A stretch of DNA of 64,000 bases from Clostridium_AD sp937920395 (GCA_052274345.1 DAVZGP010000011.1:15809-79808), one strand, 5' to 3'. Positions 1 through 8,476 are shown, counted from the first letter of the stretch. Numbers and translations: made by a program. Notes: a model not told the origin generated them from the letters alone.

Positions 1-821
1 AACTAAAAAAGCTTCCCTCAAATCAAACAATAGGTAATAAAAATGATTCTACCTTGAGTTTTAACACTGGAAAAATAATTGGTGAAGAACTTAAGACTTA
101 TGGATTTAATATGGATTTTGCTCCAGTACTAGATATAAATAGTAACCCAGATAACCCTATAATAGGTGATAGATCCTTTGGTAATAATTCTAGTATAGTA
201 AGCAAGCTAGGTATTGCAACCATGAAAGGTATAATTAATAAAAATATAATTCCTGTTGTAAAACATTTTCCAGGGCATGGTGATACCTCCGTTGATTCTC
301 ATGTAGGCCTTCCAGTAGTAAATAAAAATTTAAAAACGCTTAATAATTTTGAACTATTACCTTTTAAGTCAGCTATAAATAACAATGTCGATGCTATTAT
401 GGTTGCACATATTTTACTTAACAAAATAGACTCCAAATATCCTGCTAGCATGTCAAAACCTGTTATAACTGATATACTAAGAAAAAAATTAAACTTCAAC
501 GGAGTAGTTATTACTGATGATATGACCATGGCGGCAATAATAAAATATAATGACATTGGAATTGCTGCCATTAGATCTATTAATGCTGGCAGTGATATTA
601 TTTTAGTATGCCATGAATATAATAATGAACTAAAAGTAATTAATTCACTAAAGACTGCCGTCCAAAGTAAAAGAATATCAGAAAAAAGGCTTAATGAGAG
701 TGTGTACCGTATACTGAAACTCAAAGAAAAGTATAAACTCAATAATGACACGTTAAACACAATAAATACCAACAAAATTAATGAAATTAATAATAAAATA
801 AAATCATTCTCAAATTATTAA
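1..821 (+). CDS. nagZ: Beta-N-acetylglucosaminidase NagZ-like (GH3), 5' truncated by window edge
   Basis: C-terminal 272 residues of a family 3 glycoside hydrolase of the NagZ type, which removes GlcNAc from muropeptides during wall recycling. The frame is open to the left edge, so the TTG at 54 is internal and the real start lies outside the window. Visible family signatures are FAPVLDIN, the DRSFG segment, KHFPGHGDT with the catalytic His, and VITDDMTMAA carrying the Asp nucleophile. Sequence before FAPVLD also fits the family, which supports the open 5' end. Nothing can be said about a signal peptide. It ends at a strong bidirectional terminator and converges on the isc operon. Confidence 0.88.
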   Translation, partial: LKKLPSNQTIGNKNDSTLSFNTGKIIGEELKTYGFNMDFAPVLDINSNPDNPIIGDRSFGNNSSIVSKLGIATMKGIINKNIIPVVKHFPGHGDTSVDSHVGLPVVNKNLKTLNNFELLPFKSAINNNVDAIMVAHILLNKIDSKYPASMSKPVITDILRKKLNFNGVVITDDMTMAAIIKYNDIGIAAIRSINAGSDIILVCHEYNNELKVINSLKTAVQSKRISEKRLNESVYRILKLKEKYKLNNDTLNTINTNKINEINNKIKSFSNY

Positions 822-871
822 ATAAAAATGGGACTACATTGATTCATCCTCAATGTAGTCCCATTTTTATT
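821..871. terminator. Bidirectional intrinsic terminator
   Basis: A perfect 22-base-pair inverted repeat (arms 821-842 and 850-871, seven-base loop) with A-rich and T-rich flanks. It starts at the stop codon of the nagZ-like gene and ends just before the stop of the second iscU-like gene, so it can serve both convergent genes. Confidence 0.9.
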
Positions 872-881
872 TAAACTTATG

Positions 882-1265
882 CTACCAAAGCTTAAGATTT
901 TGTGATTCTCTATAATTATTTATTGCATTATGTATAGTTTGCTCTGCAAGTACAGAGCAATGCACTTTCACAACTGGTAGACCCTCTAAAGCCTCAATAA
1001 CTGACTTGTTGGTTAGTTTCCAAGCTTCTTCTAGTGTTTTACCTTTTATAAGTTCTGTCGCTATGCTTGACGACGCTATGGCAGAACCACAACCAAACGC
1101 TTTAAATTTAACACTATCTATTATATTGTCCTCCACCTTAATATAAATTTTCATTATATCCCCACAATTAGGGTCACCAGCTTCTCCAATACCATTAGCA
1201 TCACCTAAAACGCCCATATTCCTTGGACTATAAAAATGCTCCATAACCTTATCGCTGTATTCCAT
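882..1265 (-). CDS. Second IscU/NifU-type Fe-S scaffold protein
   Basis: A 127-residue IscU-like scaffold that would assemble a 2Fe-2S or 4Fe-4S cluster from sulfur delivered by IscS. The three ligand cysteines are present in NCGD, FGCGSA and HCSVLAE contexts. It is closely similar to the iscU two genes upstream but lacks the His/Asp/Glu-rich tail of that protein. The start is set by AAAAGGAGTG eight bases before ATG. It is the last gene of the iscR-iscS-iscU-mnmA run, separated from mnmA by a hairpin, so it may be expressed less or have its own promoter. It could equally serve mnmA or be a redundant paralogue. Confidence 0.88.
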   Translation of the reverse strand: MEYSDKVMEHFYSPRNMGVLGDANGIGEAGDPNCGDIMKIYIKVEDNIIDSVKFKAFGCGSAIASSSIATELIKGKTLEEAWKLTNKSVIEALEGLPVVKVHCSVLAEQTIHNAINNYRESQNLKLW

Positions 1266-1351
1266 AATTTCACTCCTTTTCTTCGCAAAAATGTTTATAA
1301 TTTTATGCGAAAAGTTACTTTATAATATTACCTATTATTTATTCTAAATAA

Positions 1352-1389
1352 CAGAGGGATACCTAGTTTCTTAACTAGACATCCCTCTG
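1352..1389 (-). terminator. Hairpin between mnmA and the second iscU
   Basis: Nine-base-pair arms (1352-1360 and 1381-1389) with an inner CTAGTT/AACTAG stem. On the minus strand the stem is followed by a TTATTT-rich stretch rather than a clean T tract, so termination is probably partial. Confidence 0.6.
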
Positions 1390-1427
1390 CTATAACCACT
1401 AACTAAAGTAGCTTCATTTACAAATCT

Positions 1428-2504
1428 TTATATGATTTTCTCTATTATTCCTCCGCCAACTACTAAGTTTTCTAAATAGAAAACTACTGATTGACCTTTG
1501 GTTATAGCTCTTTGTTTCTCTTCAAAAACAACCTTTACTCTATTATTTTCAATAGGAATTAAAGTAGCCGGTTGTGGAATTGCGGAATATCTAATTTTAG
1601 CAGTAATTTTTAAATTTGAAGTTAATGTATCAAAGAGAATAAAATTCAAATCCTTAGCTATGAGTCCAATTTTAAAAATGTCCTCTTCATCGCCTACTAT
1701 TACTTGATTAGTTAAAGGATTAATATCATTAACAAAGACAGGTTTTCCAAGAGCAATTCCTAATCCTTTTCTCTGCCCAATAGTGTAGTAAACTATCCCT
1801 TTGTGTGTTCCCAAAACTTTTCCTTGCTTATCAACAAAGTTTCCTTGTTTTATCTCTCGACCACTATATTTTTTAATATAATTCCCGTGGTCATTATCAG
1901 GTATAAAACAAATTTCTTGACTGTCTCTTTTTTTAAAAACTTCAAGCCCAATTCTCTCTGCAATTTTTCGTATTTCTGGTTTTGTATATTCACCACAAGG
2001 CATTAGAGTATGTCTTAATTGTTCTTGAGTTAAACTATATAAAGCATAAGTTTGATCTTTTTTATTATCTTCTGAATTTTCAAGCACATACCTCTCACCT
2101 TGTTTTTCAATCTTAGCATAGTGACCTGTAGCTATATAATCAGCACCAAGAGCCCTTGCTTTTCTTAAAAACTCATCAAATTTAATAGTCCTATTGCATA
2201 CAATACATGGATTTGGCGTTCTGCCCTCCATGTACTCATCAACAAAGTTATCAATAACATTTTTTTTAAAAGCATCTTTAAAGTTCATAACATAAAATGG
2301 TATATCTAATACATCTGCAACACGTCTTGCATCATTTGCAGCTGAAATAGAACAACATCCACCTTCATTTTCCTCATAATCAGGATTATCTGGTGAGAGT
2401 TTCATCATAATGCCTATAACCTCATAACCTTGCTTTTGCAAAAGATATGCAGCTACAGAACTATCTACCCCACCGCTCATTCCAATAACTACTCTTTTCT
2501 TCAT
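1428..2504 (-). CDS. mnmA: tRNA-specific 2-thiouridylase MnmA
   Basis: A 358-residue MnmA, which activates U34 of Lys, Glu and Gln tRNAs with ATP and replaces oxygen with sulfur relayed from IscS. The N-terminal PP-loop GMSGGVDSS binds ATP. The two catalytic cysteines are in NPCIVCN and in QEICFIPD, with the family GQRKGLGIA segment downstream. Length is normal. It follows iscU with a ten-base gap and has AGGTGG before ATG, so it belongs to the isc operon; this places the sulfur donor, scaffold and thiolation enzyme in one transcript. Confidence 0.96.
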   Translation of the reverse strand: MKKRVVIGMSGGVDSSVAAYLLQKQGYEVIGIMMKLSPDNPDYEENEGGCCSISAANDARRVADVLDIPFYVMNFKDAFKKNVIDNFVDEYMEGRTPNPCIVCNRTIKFDEFLRKARALGADYIATGHYAKIEKQGERYVLENSEDNKKDQTYALYSLTQEQLRHTLMPCGEYTKPEIRKIAERIGLEVFKKRDSQEICFIPDNDHGNYIKKYSGREIKQGNFVDKQGKVLGTHKGIVYYTIGQRKGLGIALGKPVFVNDINPLTNQVIVGDEEDIFKIGLIAKDLNFILFDTLTSNLKITAKIRYSAIPQPATLIPIENNRVKVVFEEKQRAITKGQSVVFYLENLVVGGGIIEKII

Positions 2505-2514
2505 CCAGTACCAC

Positions 2515-2940
2515 CTATTCTTCTGTTATTTCACCATGACCATCGTGTCCTTTGTAATCAAATTCTTTTAGTCCTGCTTTTTTTCTATAATCATTTATTG
2601 CCATGTGAATTGCTTCTTCAGCAAGTACTGAGCAATGCATCTTTATTGCTGGAAGACCATCTAATGCTTCAGCTACAGCAATATTTGTTAATTTCCATGC
2701 ATCATCTACTGATTTACCTTTAATAAGTTCTGTTGCCATACTTGATGATGCTATAGCCGATCCACAACCAAAAGTTTTAAATTTTGCATCAGTTACTATA
2801 TTATTTTCAACTTTTAAATAAACTTTCATTATATCTCCACACTTAGCGTTACCAACTTCACCAACACCACTAGCATTTTCAATTTCTCCTACATTTCTTG
2901 GATTAGTAAAATGGTCCATAACTTTAGCACTGTAATCCAT
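2515..2940 (-). CDS. iscU: Fe-S cluster scaffold IscU/NifU
   Basis: A 141-residue IscU-type scaffold, partner of IscS. Ligand cysteines lie in KCGD, FGCGSA and MHCSVLAEE. The C-terminal tail is rich in Asp, Gly, His and Glu and is absent from the paralogue downstream of mnmA. It begins one base after the iscS stop with AAGGGGG upstream, so the two are translationally close. The set iscS-iscU without hscA, hscB or fdx is typical of clostridia. Confidence 0.94.
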   Translation of the reverse strand: MDYSAKVMDHFTNPRNVGEIENASGVGEVGNAKCGDIMKVYLKVENNIVTDAKFKTFGCGSAIASSSMATELIKGKSVDDAWKLTNIAVAEALDGLPAIKMHCSVLAEEAIHMAINDYRKKAGLKEFDYKGHDGHGEITEE

Positions 2941-2941
2941 A

Positions 2942-4126
2942 TTATTTTTCCCCCTTCTTTAAGAAGTCATCATATAGTGGTGACATATCTCTTAATCTTT
3001 TTATAACCTTTGGAACTGTTTCTAATACAAAATCTACTTCTTCCTCAGTGGTAGCATCACCTAATGTTAATCTTAGTGACCCATGAGCTATCTCATGAAT
3101 AAGACCAATGGCAAGTAACACATGAGATGGATCTAGAGAACCTGATGTACATGCGCTTCCACTTGATGCTGCAATACCCTTTGCATCTAGCATTAATAAT
3201 ATAGATTCACCTTCAACAAACCTAAAACTAATATTAGAGTTTCCTGGAAGTCTTTTTTCTCCTAATGGTCCATTAAGTCTTGTGTAAGGTACTTTTAATA
3301 ATCCATTCATAAGTTTATCTCTTAAAATAACTAGTTTTTTATTATTTTCTTCCATATTTGCAACTGCTAGCTCAAGAGCTTTACCAATTCCAACTACACT
3401 AGCTACATTTTCAGTACCAGCTCTTTTACCTCTTTCTTGACCACCACCATGTATTAAATTTTCTATTTTAATACCTTTTCGTATATATAAAGCTCCTATA
3501 CCTTTTGGTCCATAGAATTTATGACCAGCCATTGATAATAAATCTATATTCATTTCTTTTACATCAACGGGTATATGCCCTACAGCCTGAACAGCATCTG
3601 TATGGAAAAGTATTTTTTTGCTTCTACATAATGCTCCTATTTCTTTTATAGGTTCAATTGTTCCAATCTCATTATTAGCAAACATTACTGATACTAAAAT
3701 GGTTTTATCTGTAATTGCATTTTCTAAATCTTTAATATTAATAAATCCATATTCATCTACAGGTAAATATGTAATATCAAATCCATTTTTCGCTAAATAT
3801 TCACAAGTATGAAGTACTGCATGATGTTCAATAGCTGTAGTTATAATATGATTTCCCTTTTTCTTATAAGCAGAAGCTATACCCTTTATAGCCCAATTAT
3901 CTGCTTCTGAACCACCACTTGTAAAATATATTTCACTTGATTCAGCATTTATTGCCTTTGCTACCTTATCACGTCCAATATCTATTGCCTTTTTAGTTTC
4001 TCTTGCTAATGTATATATAGAAGAAGGATTACCAAAGTATGTTGTAAAATACGGAAGCATTTCTTCCATTACTTCTGGTTTAACATATGTTGTTGCAGCA
4101 TGATCCATGTAAATTGATTTATTCAT
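2942..4126 (-). CDS. iscS: Cysteine desulfurase IscS/NifS
   Basis: A 394-residue class V PLP enzyme that converts cysteine to alanine and carries the sulfur as an enzyme persulfide for IscU and MnmA. The N-terminal DHAATT motif, the PLP lysine in GHKFYGPKG and the catalytic cysteine in SSGSACTSGS on a long mobile loop mark the IscS group rather than SufS. Its first codons overlap the 3' end of iscR by eight bases, and AAAGGAG precedes ATG. Confidence 0.96.
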   Translation of the reverse strand: MNKSIYMDHAATTYVKPEVMEEMLPYFTTYFGNPSSIYTLARETKKAIDIGRDKVAKAINAESSEIYFTSGGSEADNWAIKGIASAYKKKGNHIITTAIEHHAVLHTCEYLAKNGFDITYLPVDEYGFINIKDLENAITDKTILVSVMFANNEIGTIEPIKEIGALCRSKKILFHTDAVQAVGHIPVDVKEMNIDLLSMAGHKFYGPKGIGALYIRKGIKIENLIHGGGQERGKRAGTENVASVVGIGKALELAVANMEENNKKLVILRDKLMNGLLKVPYTRLNGPLGEKRLPGNSNISFRFVEGESILLMLDAKGIAASSGSACTSGSLDPSHVLLAIGLIHEIAHGSLRLTLGDATTEEEVDFVLETVPKVIKRLRDMSPLYDDFLKKGEK

Positions 4127-4559
4127 TATCTTTCACTCCTTTAATTAATGTCATTTCATTATAGTCTGATACAATATCTTTTAAATTTATTGAAGTAGTA
4201 ACACTATCTATACTATTTTTTATTTTCTTCCATAATGGCCTTGTAGCACAGCAGTCAATATTGGTACACTCTTCATCATGTAGACAAGTTGAAATTTCTA
4301 TTGGTCCCTCGAGTACATTTATAATCTCATAAATAGTTATTTCTTCAGGAGCTCTATTTAGTAAATATCCACCTTGAGATCCCCTTACACTTTTAATAAG
4401 CTTAGCCTTTCGAAGTGATGAAAATAATTGTTCTAAATAATATTCAGATATACTTTGTCTTTCAGATATACTTTTTATAGATACAGGTTGTTCTCCATAA
4501 TTTATCGCTAAATCTACCATGGCTTTAACCCCATATCTTCCCTTCGTAGATAATTTCAT
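4119..4559 (-). CDS. iscR: Rrf2-family Fe-S regulator IscR
   Basis: A 146-residue Rrf2 winged-helix regulator. The N-terminus (KLSTKGRYG) and the helix-turn-helix around SISEYYLEQLF with the SQGGY wing are family marks. The middle holds a cysteine group (CLHDEEC followed by CCATR) that suits Fe-S binding as in IscR. As first gene of the operon it probably controls its own promoter. The other Rrf2 protein in the window, at 46 kb, lacks this cysteine group. Confidence 0.9.
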   Translation of the reverse strand: MKLSTKGRYGVKAMVDLAINYGEQPVSIKSISERQSISEYYLEQLFSSLRKAKLIKSVRGSQGGYLLNRAPEEITIYEIINVLEGPIEISTCLHDEECTNIDCCATRPLWKKIKNSIDSVTTSINLKDIVSDYNEMTLIKGVKDNE

Positions 4560-4581
4560 TTAATCACTCCTTTTTATCATT

Positions 4582-4726
4582 ACCTGCTCAGCTATTCATT
4601 AACACCTTAGTTGTCATTCATCATCACCTAAGGTGTATTTATCATCGCAGGTGGTGAAGTATTAATGATTTCATAGGGAAACTTAGACTCCTAAAGTTTT
4701 CACTCCACATAATTAAATAATCATTA
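4582..4726 (-). promoter_or_regulatory. Structured 5' leader of the iscR operon
   Basis: The transcript predicted from the promoter at 4796-4824 has about 230 untranslated bases before iscR. Two folded parts can be seen. One is an outer stem ACCTGC/GCAGGT (4582-4587 with 4647-4652) enclosing a nine-pair stem (4602-4610 with 4628-4636). The other is an eight-pair stem (4663-4670 with 4719-4726) enclosing an inner hairpin at about 4679-4699 with a GAGT loop on the RNA. I do not recognise a known riboswitch class. Reading frames across it look spurious. Confidence 0.5.
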
Positions 4727-4795
4727 CTTATATGATAGAATCTTTCCTTACAAGGTATCATTAAAGTAGAGTGTTTTACTACACTTTCTAAATTC

Positions 4796-4824
4796 ATAAT
4801 ATCAAATCCTAGTAATCTTGTCAA
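4796..4824 (-). promoter_or_regulatory. SigmaA promoter of the isc operon
   Basis: On the minus strand TTGACA (4819-4824), exactly 17 bases, then TATTAT (4796-4801). Initiation would be near 4789. This is one of the best promoter matches in the window and it points into iscR. Confidence 0.8.
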
Positions 4825-4975
4825 CTATAATTTTATTAAATTTCTTTTATTATATCTATCCATACCCCATATTACCTTGTTATTCGTTAATAATCATATT
4901 TTATATCCACAATGCTCCATATTATATATTCATTTAAATCTTAAAGCTACATAAAAACTAAATTTATATTCATCC

Positions 4976-5004
4976 TTGAAGTATTCAATTATATATAGTA
5001 TAAT
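4976..5004 (+). promoter_or_regulatory. SigmaA promoter of hisS
   Basis: TTGAAG (4976-4981), 17 bases, TATAAT (4999-5004). The start would be near 5011, giving a leader of about 78 bases before hisS. Confidence 0.75.
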
Positions 5005-5029
5005 TTAACAAGCACTTTAGAGTATGCTC

Positions 5030-5064
5030 ACCCATGTAAGTACAACACTTATGTCGGGTTTTTT
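5030..5064 (+). terminator. Attenuator-like hairpin in the hisS leader
   Basis: Arms ACCC...AAGT and ACTT...GGGT (5030-5059), with two G-U pairs and one bulge, are followed at once by six T residues. It lies between the promoter and the hisS ribosome site (AGGAGG near 5073), where an intrinsic terminator would limit expression unless relieved. The leader is too short for a T-box and no T-box sequence is visible. Confidence 0.55.
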
Positions 5065-5088
5065 ATATTTTTATAGGAGGTATTAATA

Positions 5089-6408
5089 ATGAAAAATGAA
5101 ATTGTAAAACCATCAATTTTACCTGGATTTATGGAGTTATTACCATTAGATCAAATTCAGTTCAATAAATTATCCGATACAATTAGGAAAACGTATGAGA
5201 GTTTTGGATTTATGCCAATAGATACTCCAGTAATTGAAAAATCAGAGATTCTACTAGCAAAAGGTGGCGGAGAAACTGAAAAACAAATATATAGATTCTC
5301 AAAGGGGAGTAATGATTTATCTCTTAGATTTGATTTAACCGTTCCACTAGCTAGATATGTGGCTCAAAATTCTAATTCTTTAACTTTTCCTTTTAGAAGA
5401 TATCAAATTGGTAAAGTATATAGGGGAGAGAGAAATCAAAAAGGCCGTTTTCGTGAATTTTATCAATGTGATATTGATATCATTGGAAGCAACAATTTAA
5501 GCATTTTAAATGATGCTGAAATTCCTAGTATCATTTACTCAATATTTAACAACATGGGCTTTGAGGATTTCACCATAAAAGTAAATAACAGAAAAATACT
5601 AAATGGTTTTTTTGAATCTTTAGGCATCGAAGATAAATCTGACGTTTTAAGGATTATTGATAAAATCGATAAAATTGGAGTTACTGTAGCTACTCAGGAA
5701 CTACTAACTAATGGCTTAACTAATGGAGTTATAGACAAAATTCTAGAATTTATAAATATTTGTGGAAGCAATGAGGATATTTTATTATTTTTAAAGAATT
5801 TAGATATTTCTAATACAAACTTTAAAAATGGTATATTTGAACTTTCAACTGTTTCAAAATACGTAAAATTGTTTGGAGTTCCAGATAAAAATTTCAAAAT
5901 CGATTTAAAAATATCGAGAGGTCTTGATTATTACACGGGAACGGTTTACGAAACATTTTTAAATGAATATCCATCTATTGGTTCAGTGTGTTCCGGTGGT
6001 CGTTATGATAATTTAGCAGAATATTATACAAAGCAGAAGTTACCAGGAGTCGGAATTTCAATTGGCTTAACTCGCTTGTTCTATCAATTAAACGAAGTTG
6101 GCTTCTTTAAAAATGACACGAACCCATCAATAACAAAAGTACTCGTGATACCACTTGATAATAATATTATTGATTATGCAATTTCCTTTGCAAGATCCTT
6201 AAGAGATAATGGTATCGTTACAGAAATTTACCTTGAGGACACTAAAATAGTAAAGAAACTTGGTTATGCAAATAAATTAGGAATCCCCTATGCAATTTTA
6301 ATAGGCGATGAAGAAATGAAAAACAATACTGTTACCGTAAAAAACATGGTTACTGGCATTCAACAAATTGCTAATTTTAATGAAGCTTATAAAATGGTTA
6401 ATAATTAA
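5089..6408 (+). CDS. hisS: Histidyl-tRNA synthetase, divergent type
   Basis: A 439-residue class II synthetase charging tRNA-His. Motif 2 is seen as YRGERNQKGRFREFYQ, the histidine-binding loop as RGLDYYTGT, then GGRYDN and motif 3 GVGISIGLTRL, followed by the C-terminal anticodon-binding domain. The N-terminus (LPGFMELLP) and KGGGETEKQIYRF differ from the usual bacterial RGTKDILP form, so this is a different HisRS lineage. It is monocistronic with its own promoter and leader hairpin, and not in the usual place before aspS. With no other hisS in the window it may be the only one, but the rest of the genome is unseen. Confidence 0.92.
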   Translation: MKNEIVKPSILPGFMELLPLDQIQFNKLSDTIRKTYESFGFMPIDTPVIEKSEILLAKGGGETEKQIYRFSKGSNDLSLRFDLTVPLARYVAQNSNSLTFPFRRYQIGKVYRGERNQKGRFREFYQCDIDIIGSNNLSILNDAEIPSIIYSIFNNMGFEDFTIKVNNRKILNGFFESLGIEDKSDVLRIIDKIDKIGVTVATQELLTNGLTNGVIDKILEFINICGSNEDILLFLKNLDISNTNFKNGIFELSTVSKYVKLFGVPDKNFKIDLKISRGLDYYTGTVYETFLNEYPSIGSVCSGGRYDNLAEYYTKQKLPGVGISIGLTRLFYQLNEVGFFKNDTNPSITKVLVIPLDNNIIDYAISFARSLRDNGIVTEIYLEDTKIVKKLGYANKLGIPYAILIGDEEMKNNTVTVKNMVTGIQQIANFNEAYKMVNN

Positions 6409-6448
6409 ATTATAACTCTCCAAAAAGTATATTTTTTGTATCACCTTT

Positions 6449-6493
6449 TCCTCGTAAACCTAATACTATGTATTATAAATAATTATACGAGGA
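6449..6493 (+). promoter_or_regulatory. Inverted repeat overlapping the Shine-Dalgarno of the SufS-like gene
   Basis: TCCTCGTA (6449-6456) and TACGAGGA (6486-6493) form a perfect eight-pair inverted repeat. The right arm covers the first half of the GAGGAGGAG ribosome site (6489-6497). If transcribed it would mask the ribosome site; if transcription starts inside the loop it would instead be a DNA operator. Confidence 0.45.
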
Positions 6494-6501
6494 GGAGTAT
6501 C

Positions 6502-7851
6502 ATGTCATTTAAAGATAATTGTCCAAGCTACAGAGATTTGATACTTGGCATAAATAAAAAAGTACCTCTTATATCCGGAAAAATGGTTACTGCAATTAAT
6601 TTTGATAATGCAGCAACTACACCACCATTTAAATCTGTTATGGATGATATTATTGATTTTGCACCATGGTATTCCTCCATTCATCGTGGTGATGGATATA
6701 AGTCTCAATTAACTACCAAAATGTATGATAATTCTAGAGATATTGTAAGACACTTTGTTAATGCTGATTCGAGTAACACTGTAATCTATGTTAAAAACTC
6801 TACAGAGGCCATTAATAAACTATCTAATTTATTGTATGATCCATATAAAAAGAATGTAATATTAACTACAGATATGGAACATCACTCAAATGACTTACCC
6901 TTTAGAGATAAATTTATTGTAGAATATATATCTATAGGTGAAGATGGAAAGTTGTCCTTAGATGATTTAGAAGCAAAATTGAATAAGTATAATAATTATG
7001 TAAAATTAGTTACAATCACAGGTGCTTCAAACGTAACTGGATATAAAAGCCCTATATATGATATAGCTAAATTGGTTCATAGCTTTAATTCAAAATTACT
7101 AATTGATGGGGCACAATTAGTTCCTCATGCTCCTATTATAATGAATAGTAAAAACCCAGAATCTAATATAGATTTCTTGGTTTTCTCTGCTCATAAAATG
7201 TATGCTCCTTTTGGAACTGGAGTACTAATTGGTCCTAAAAGTGTTTTAGATAATTGCGAACCTGATTTAGTAGGTGGTGGCACAGTCGATATTGTTACTC
7301 ATGATTTTATAAAATGGAATGACTCTCCACAAAGGCATGAAGCTGGTTCCCCTAATGTTATAGGCTCTATAGCTCTCGCCTCAGCCATTAAGACATTAAG
7401 TAACATTGGTATGGATAACGTGGAGTATGTTGAAAAAGGATTGACCTCCTATGCCATCTCAAAATTAAAAAATATACCAAATGTTAAAATATATTGTGAT
7501 ACTTCTAAATGCATTGAGAGAGTTAGCATAATCCCCTTTAATATCTGTGGAATGCATCACTCCCTAATTGCAAAAATACTCTCCTATGAATGCGGTATTT
7601 CGGTAAGAAGTGGGTGTTTTTGTGCCCAACCGTACCTAGTTAAGCTACTAGATATTTCTGATGAATTTCTAATTAAGCGTTTAAACAATCCTAACTTGTA
7701 TCACCCAGGAATGGTTAGGCTTAGTTTTGGACTTTATAACACTTATGCAGAAATTGATATATTGGCTTATGCTCTAGAACAGATTTCTTTAAAAAGAGAA
7801 TATTATATTATGAAATATGAAAATATGGAAAAGACACTTTTTGACTTTTAA
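6502..7851 (+). CDS. SufS-like class V aminotransferase / cysteine desulfurase
   Basis: A 449-residue PLP enzyme of fold type I. NFDNAATTPP opens the domain, TDMEHHSND and DGAQLVPH line the cofactor, the PLP lysine is in FSAHKMYAPFGTG, and a cysteine pair sits in RSGCFCAQPY, the place of the SufS catalytic cysteine. Start chosen at the ATG behind GAGGAGGAG; a longer in-frame start upstream has no ribosome site. No sufU, sufB or sufD is adjacent, so it is probably not part of a SUF operon and may supply sulfur or selenium to another acceptor. It is a second desulfurase besides iscS. Confidence 0.8.
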   Translation: MSFKDNCPSYRDLILGINKKVPLISGKMVTAINFDNAATTPPFKSVMDDIIDFAPWYSSIHRGDGYKSQLTTKMYDNSRDIVRHFVNADSSNTVIYVKNSTEAINKLSNLLYDPYKKNVILTTDMEHHSNDLPFRDKFIVEYISIGEDGKLSLDDLEAKLNKYNNYVKLVTITGASNVTGYKSPIYDIAKLVHSFNSKLLIDGAQLVPHAPIIMNSKNPESNIDFLVFSAHKMYAPFGTGVLIGPKSVLDNCEPDLVGGGTVDIVTHDFIKWNDSPQRHEAGSPNVIGSIALASAIKTLSNIGMDNVEYVEKGLTSYAISKLKNIPNVKIYCDTSKCIERVSIIPFNICGMHHSLIAKILSYECGISVRSGCFCAQPYLVKLLDISDEFLIKRLNNPNLYHPGMVRLSFGLYNTYAEIDILAYALEQISLKREYYIMKYENMEKTLFDF

Positions 7852-7876
7852 CGGCATGTGATTTTTTCTGATCACA

Positions 7877-7907
7877 AAAATAGTACACCACCGTTGTGTA
7901 CTATTTT
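7877..7907. terminator. Bidirectional intrinsic terminator
   Basis: Twelve-pair arms (7877-7888 and 7896-7907) between two convergent genes, with A and T runs on the two sides. Confidence 0.85.
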
Positions 7908-7924
7908 AATATTATTTACCTTTT

Positions 7925-8425
7925 CTATTTCATATAAGTCTCTACAATTTCTCCATAATACAAAATATGATAATCTCCATTTTCATAAGAACTTTTTACA
8001 ATATCTTTTAAAAGTAGTTTAGGGTCCATTTCCTGTTTATATACTATTTTACATTCATAAAAAAGTTCACACTCACCAATTATTGGAGTATCCACCTTTT
8101 TACTCTTTTCTAATGTTAAATTACACTCCTTAAATTTATCAATATCTCTCCCTGATTTACTTCCACAAACCTTTAATGCATTTTTCATGTTTTTATTTAA
8201 AGGTATACTAACAGTAAAATTATCAGCATTTTTTAAAAGATCAATTGTATATCTTGATTTCCTTACCATAAAAGTAAAAATAGGTCTATTCCATACATAT
8301 CCTATATTTCCCCATCCTATAGTCATTGTATTAATTTTTTCACCATCTTTTACTGTTAAAAAAGCACCTTGCGTATGCAAAAATTTCATACCTTTTTCTA
8401 AATTATCCGTAAAATTAATTTCCAT
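7925..8425 (-). CDS. Flavin reductase family protein (FMN-binding split barrel)
   Basis: A 166-residue flavoredoxin/flavin reductase-like protein. The N-terminal half has the family run with NTMTIGWG and the RKSRYT segment that contacts FMN phosphate in relatives, then NFTVSIP and the CGSKSGRD motif. It probably binds FMN and uses NAD(P)H or ferredoxin; the physiological partner is unknown. AAGGAGG precedes ATG. It lies 50 bases downstream of the AEC transporter gene and could share its transcript. Confidence 0.8.
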   Translation of the reverse strand: MEINFTDNLEKGMKFLHTQGAFLTVKDGEKINTMTIGWGNIGYVWNRPIFTFMVRKSRYTIDLLKNADNFTVSIPLNKNMKNALKVCGSKSGRDIDKFKECNLTLEKSKKVDTPIIGECELFYECKIVYKQEMDPKLLLKDIVKSSYENGDYHILYYGEIVETYMK

Positions 8426-8476
8426 TTATTTATCCTCCTTGTAAAATTTTATTTAGAACGAATTGCCTAACTAAAT

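Noticed and set aside
299..775. 158-codon minus-strand frame across the nagZ-like gene
   Set aside because: It is antisense to a well-recognised GH3 gene and reads as hydrophobic shadow sequence.
4642..4824. 60-codon minus-strand reading frame upstream of iscR
   Set aside because: Its TTG start is the -35 box TTGACA of the isc promoter, it has no ribosome site, and the rest lies in the folded leader.
4976..5088. T-box riboswitch before hisS
   Set aside because: The leader is about 78 bases and no T-box sequence or specifier stem is visible.
6436..6501. Longer start for the SufS-like protein
   Set aside because: The 22 extra residues would be translated from the leader and the repeat region without a ribosome site; the ATG at 6502 has GAGGAGGAG.
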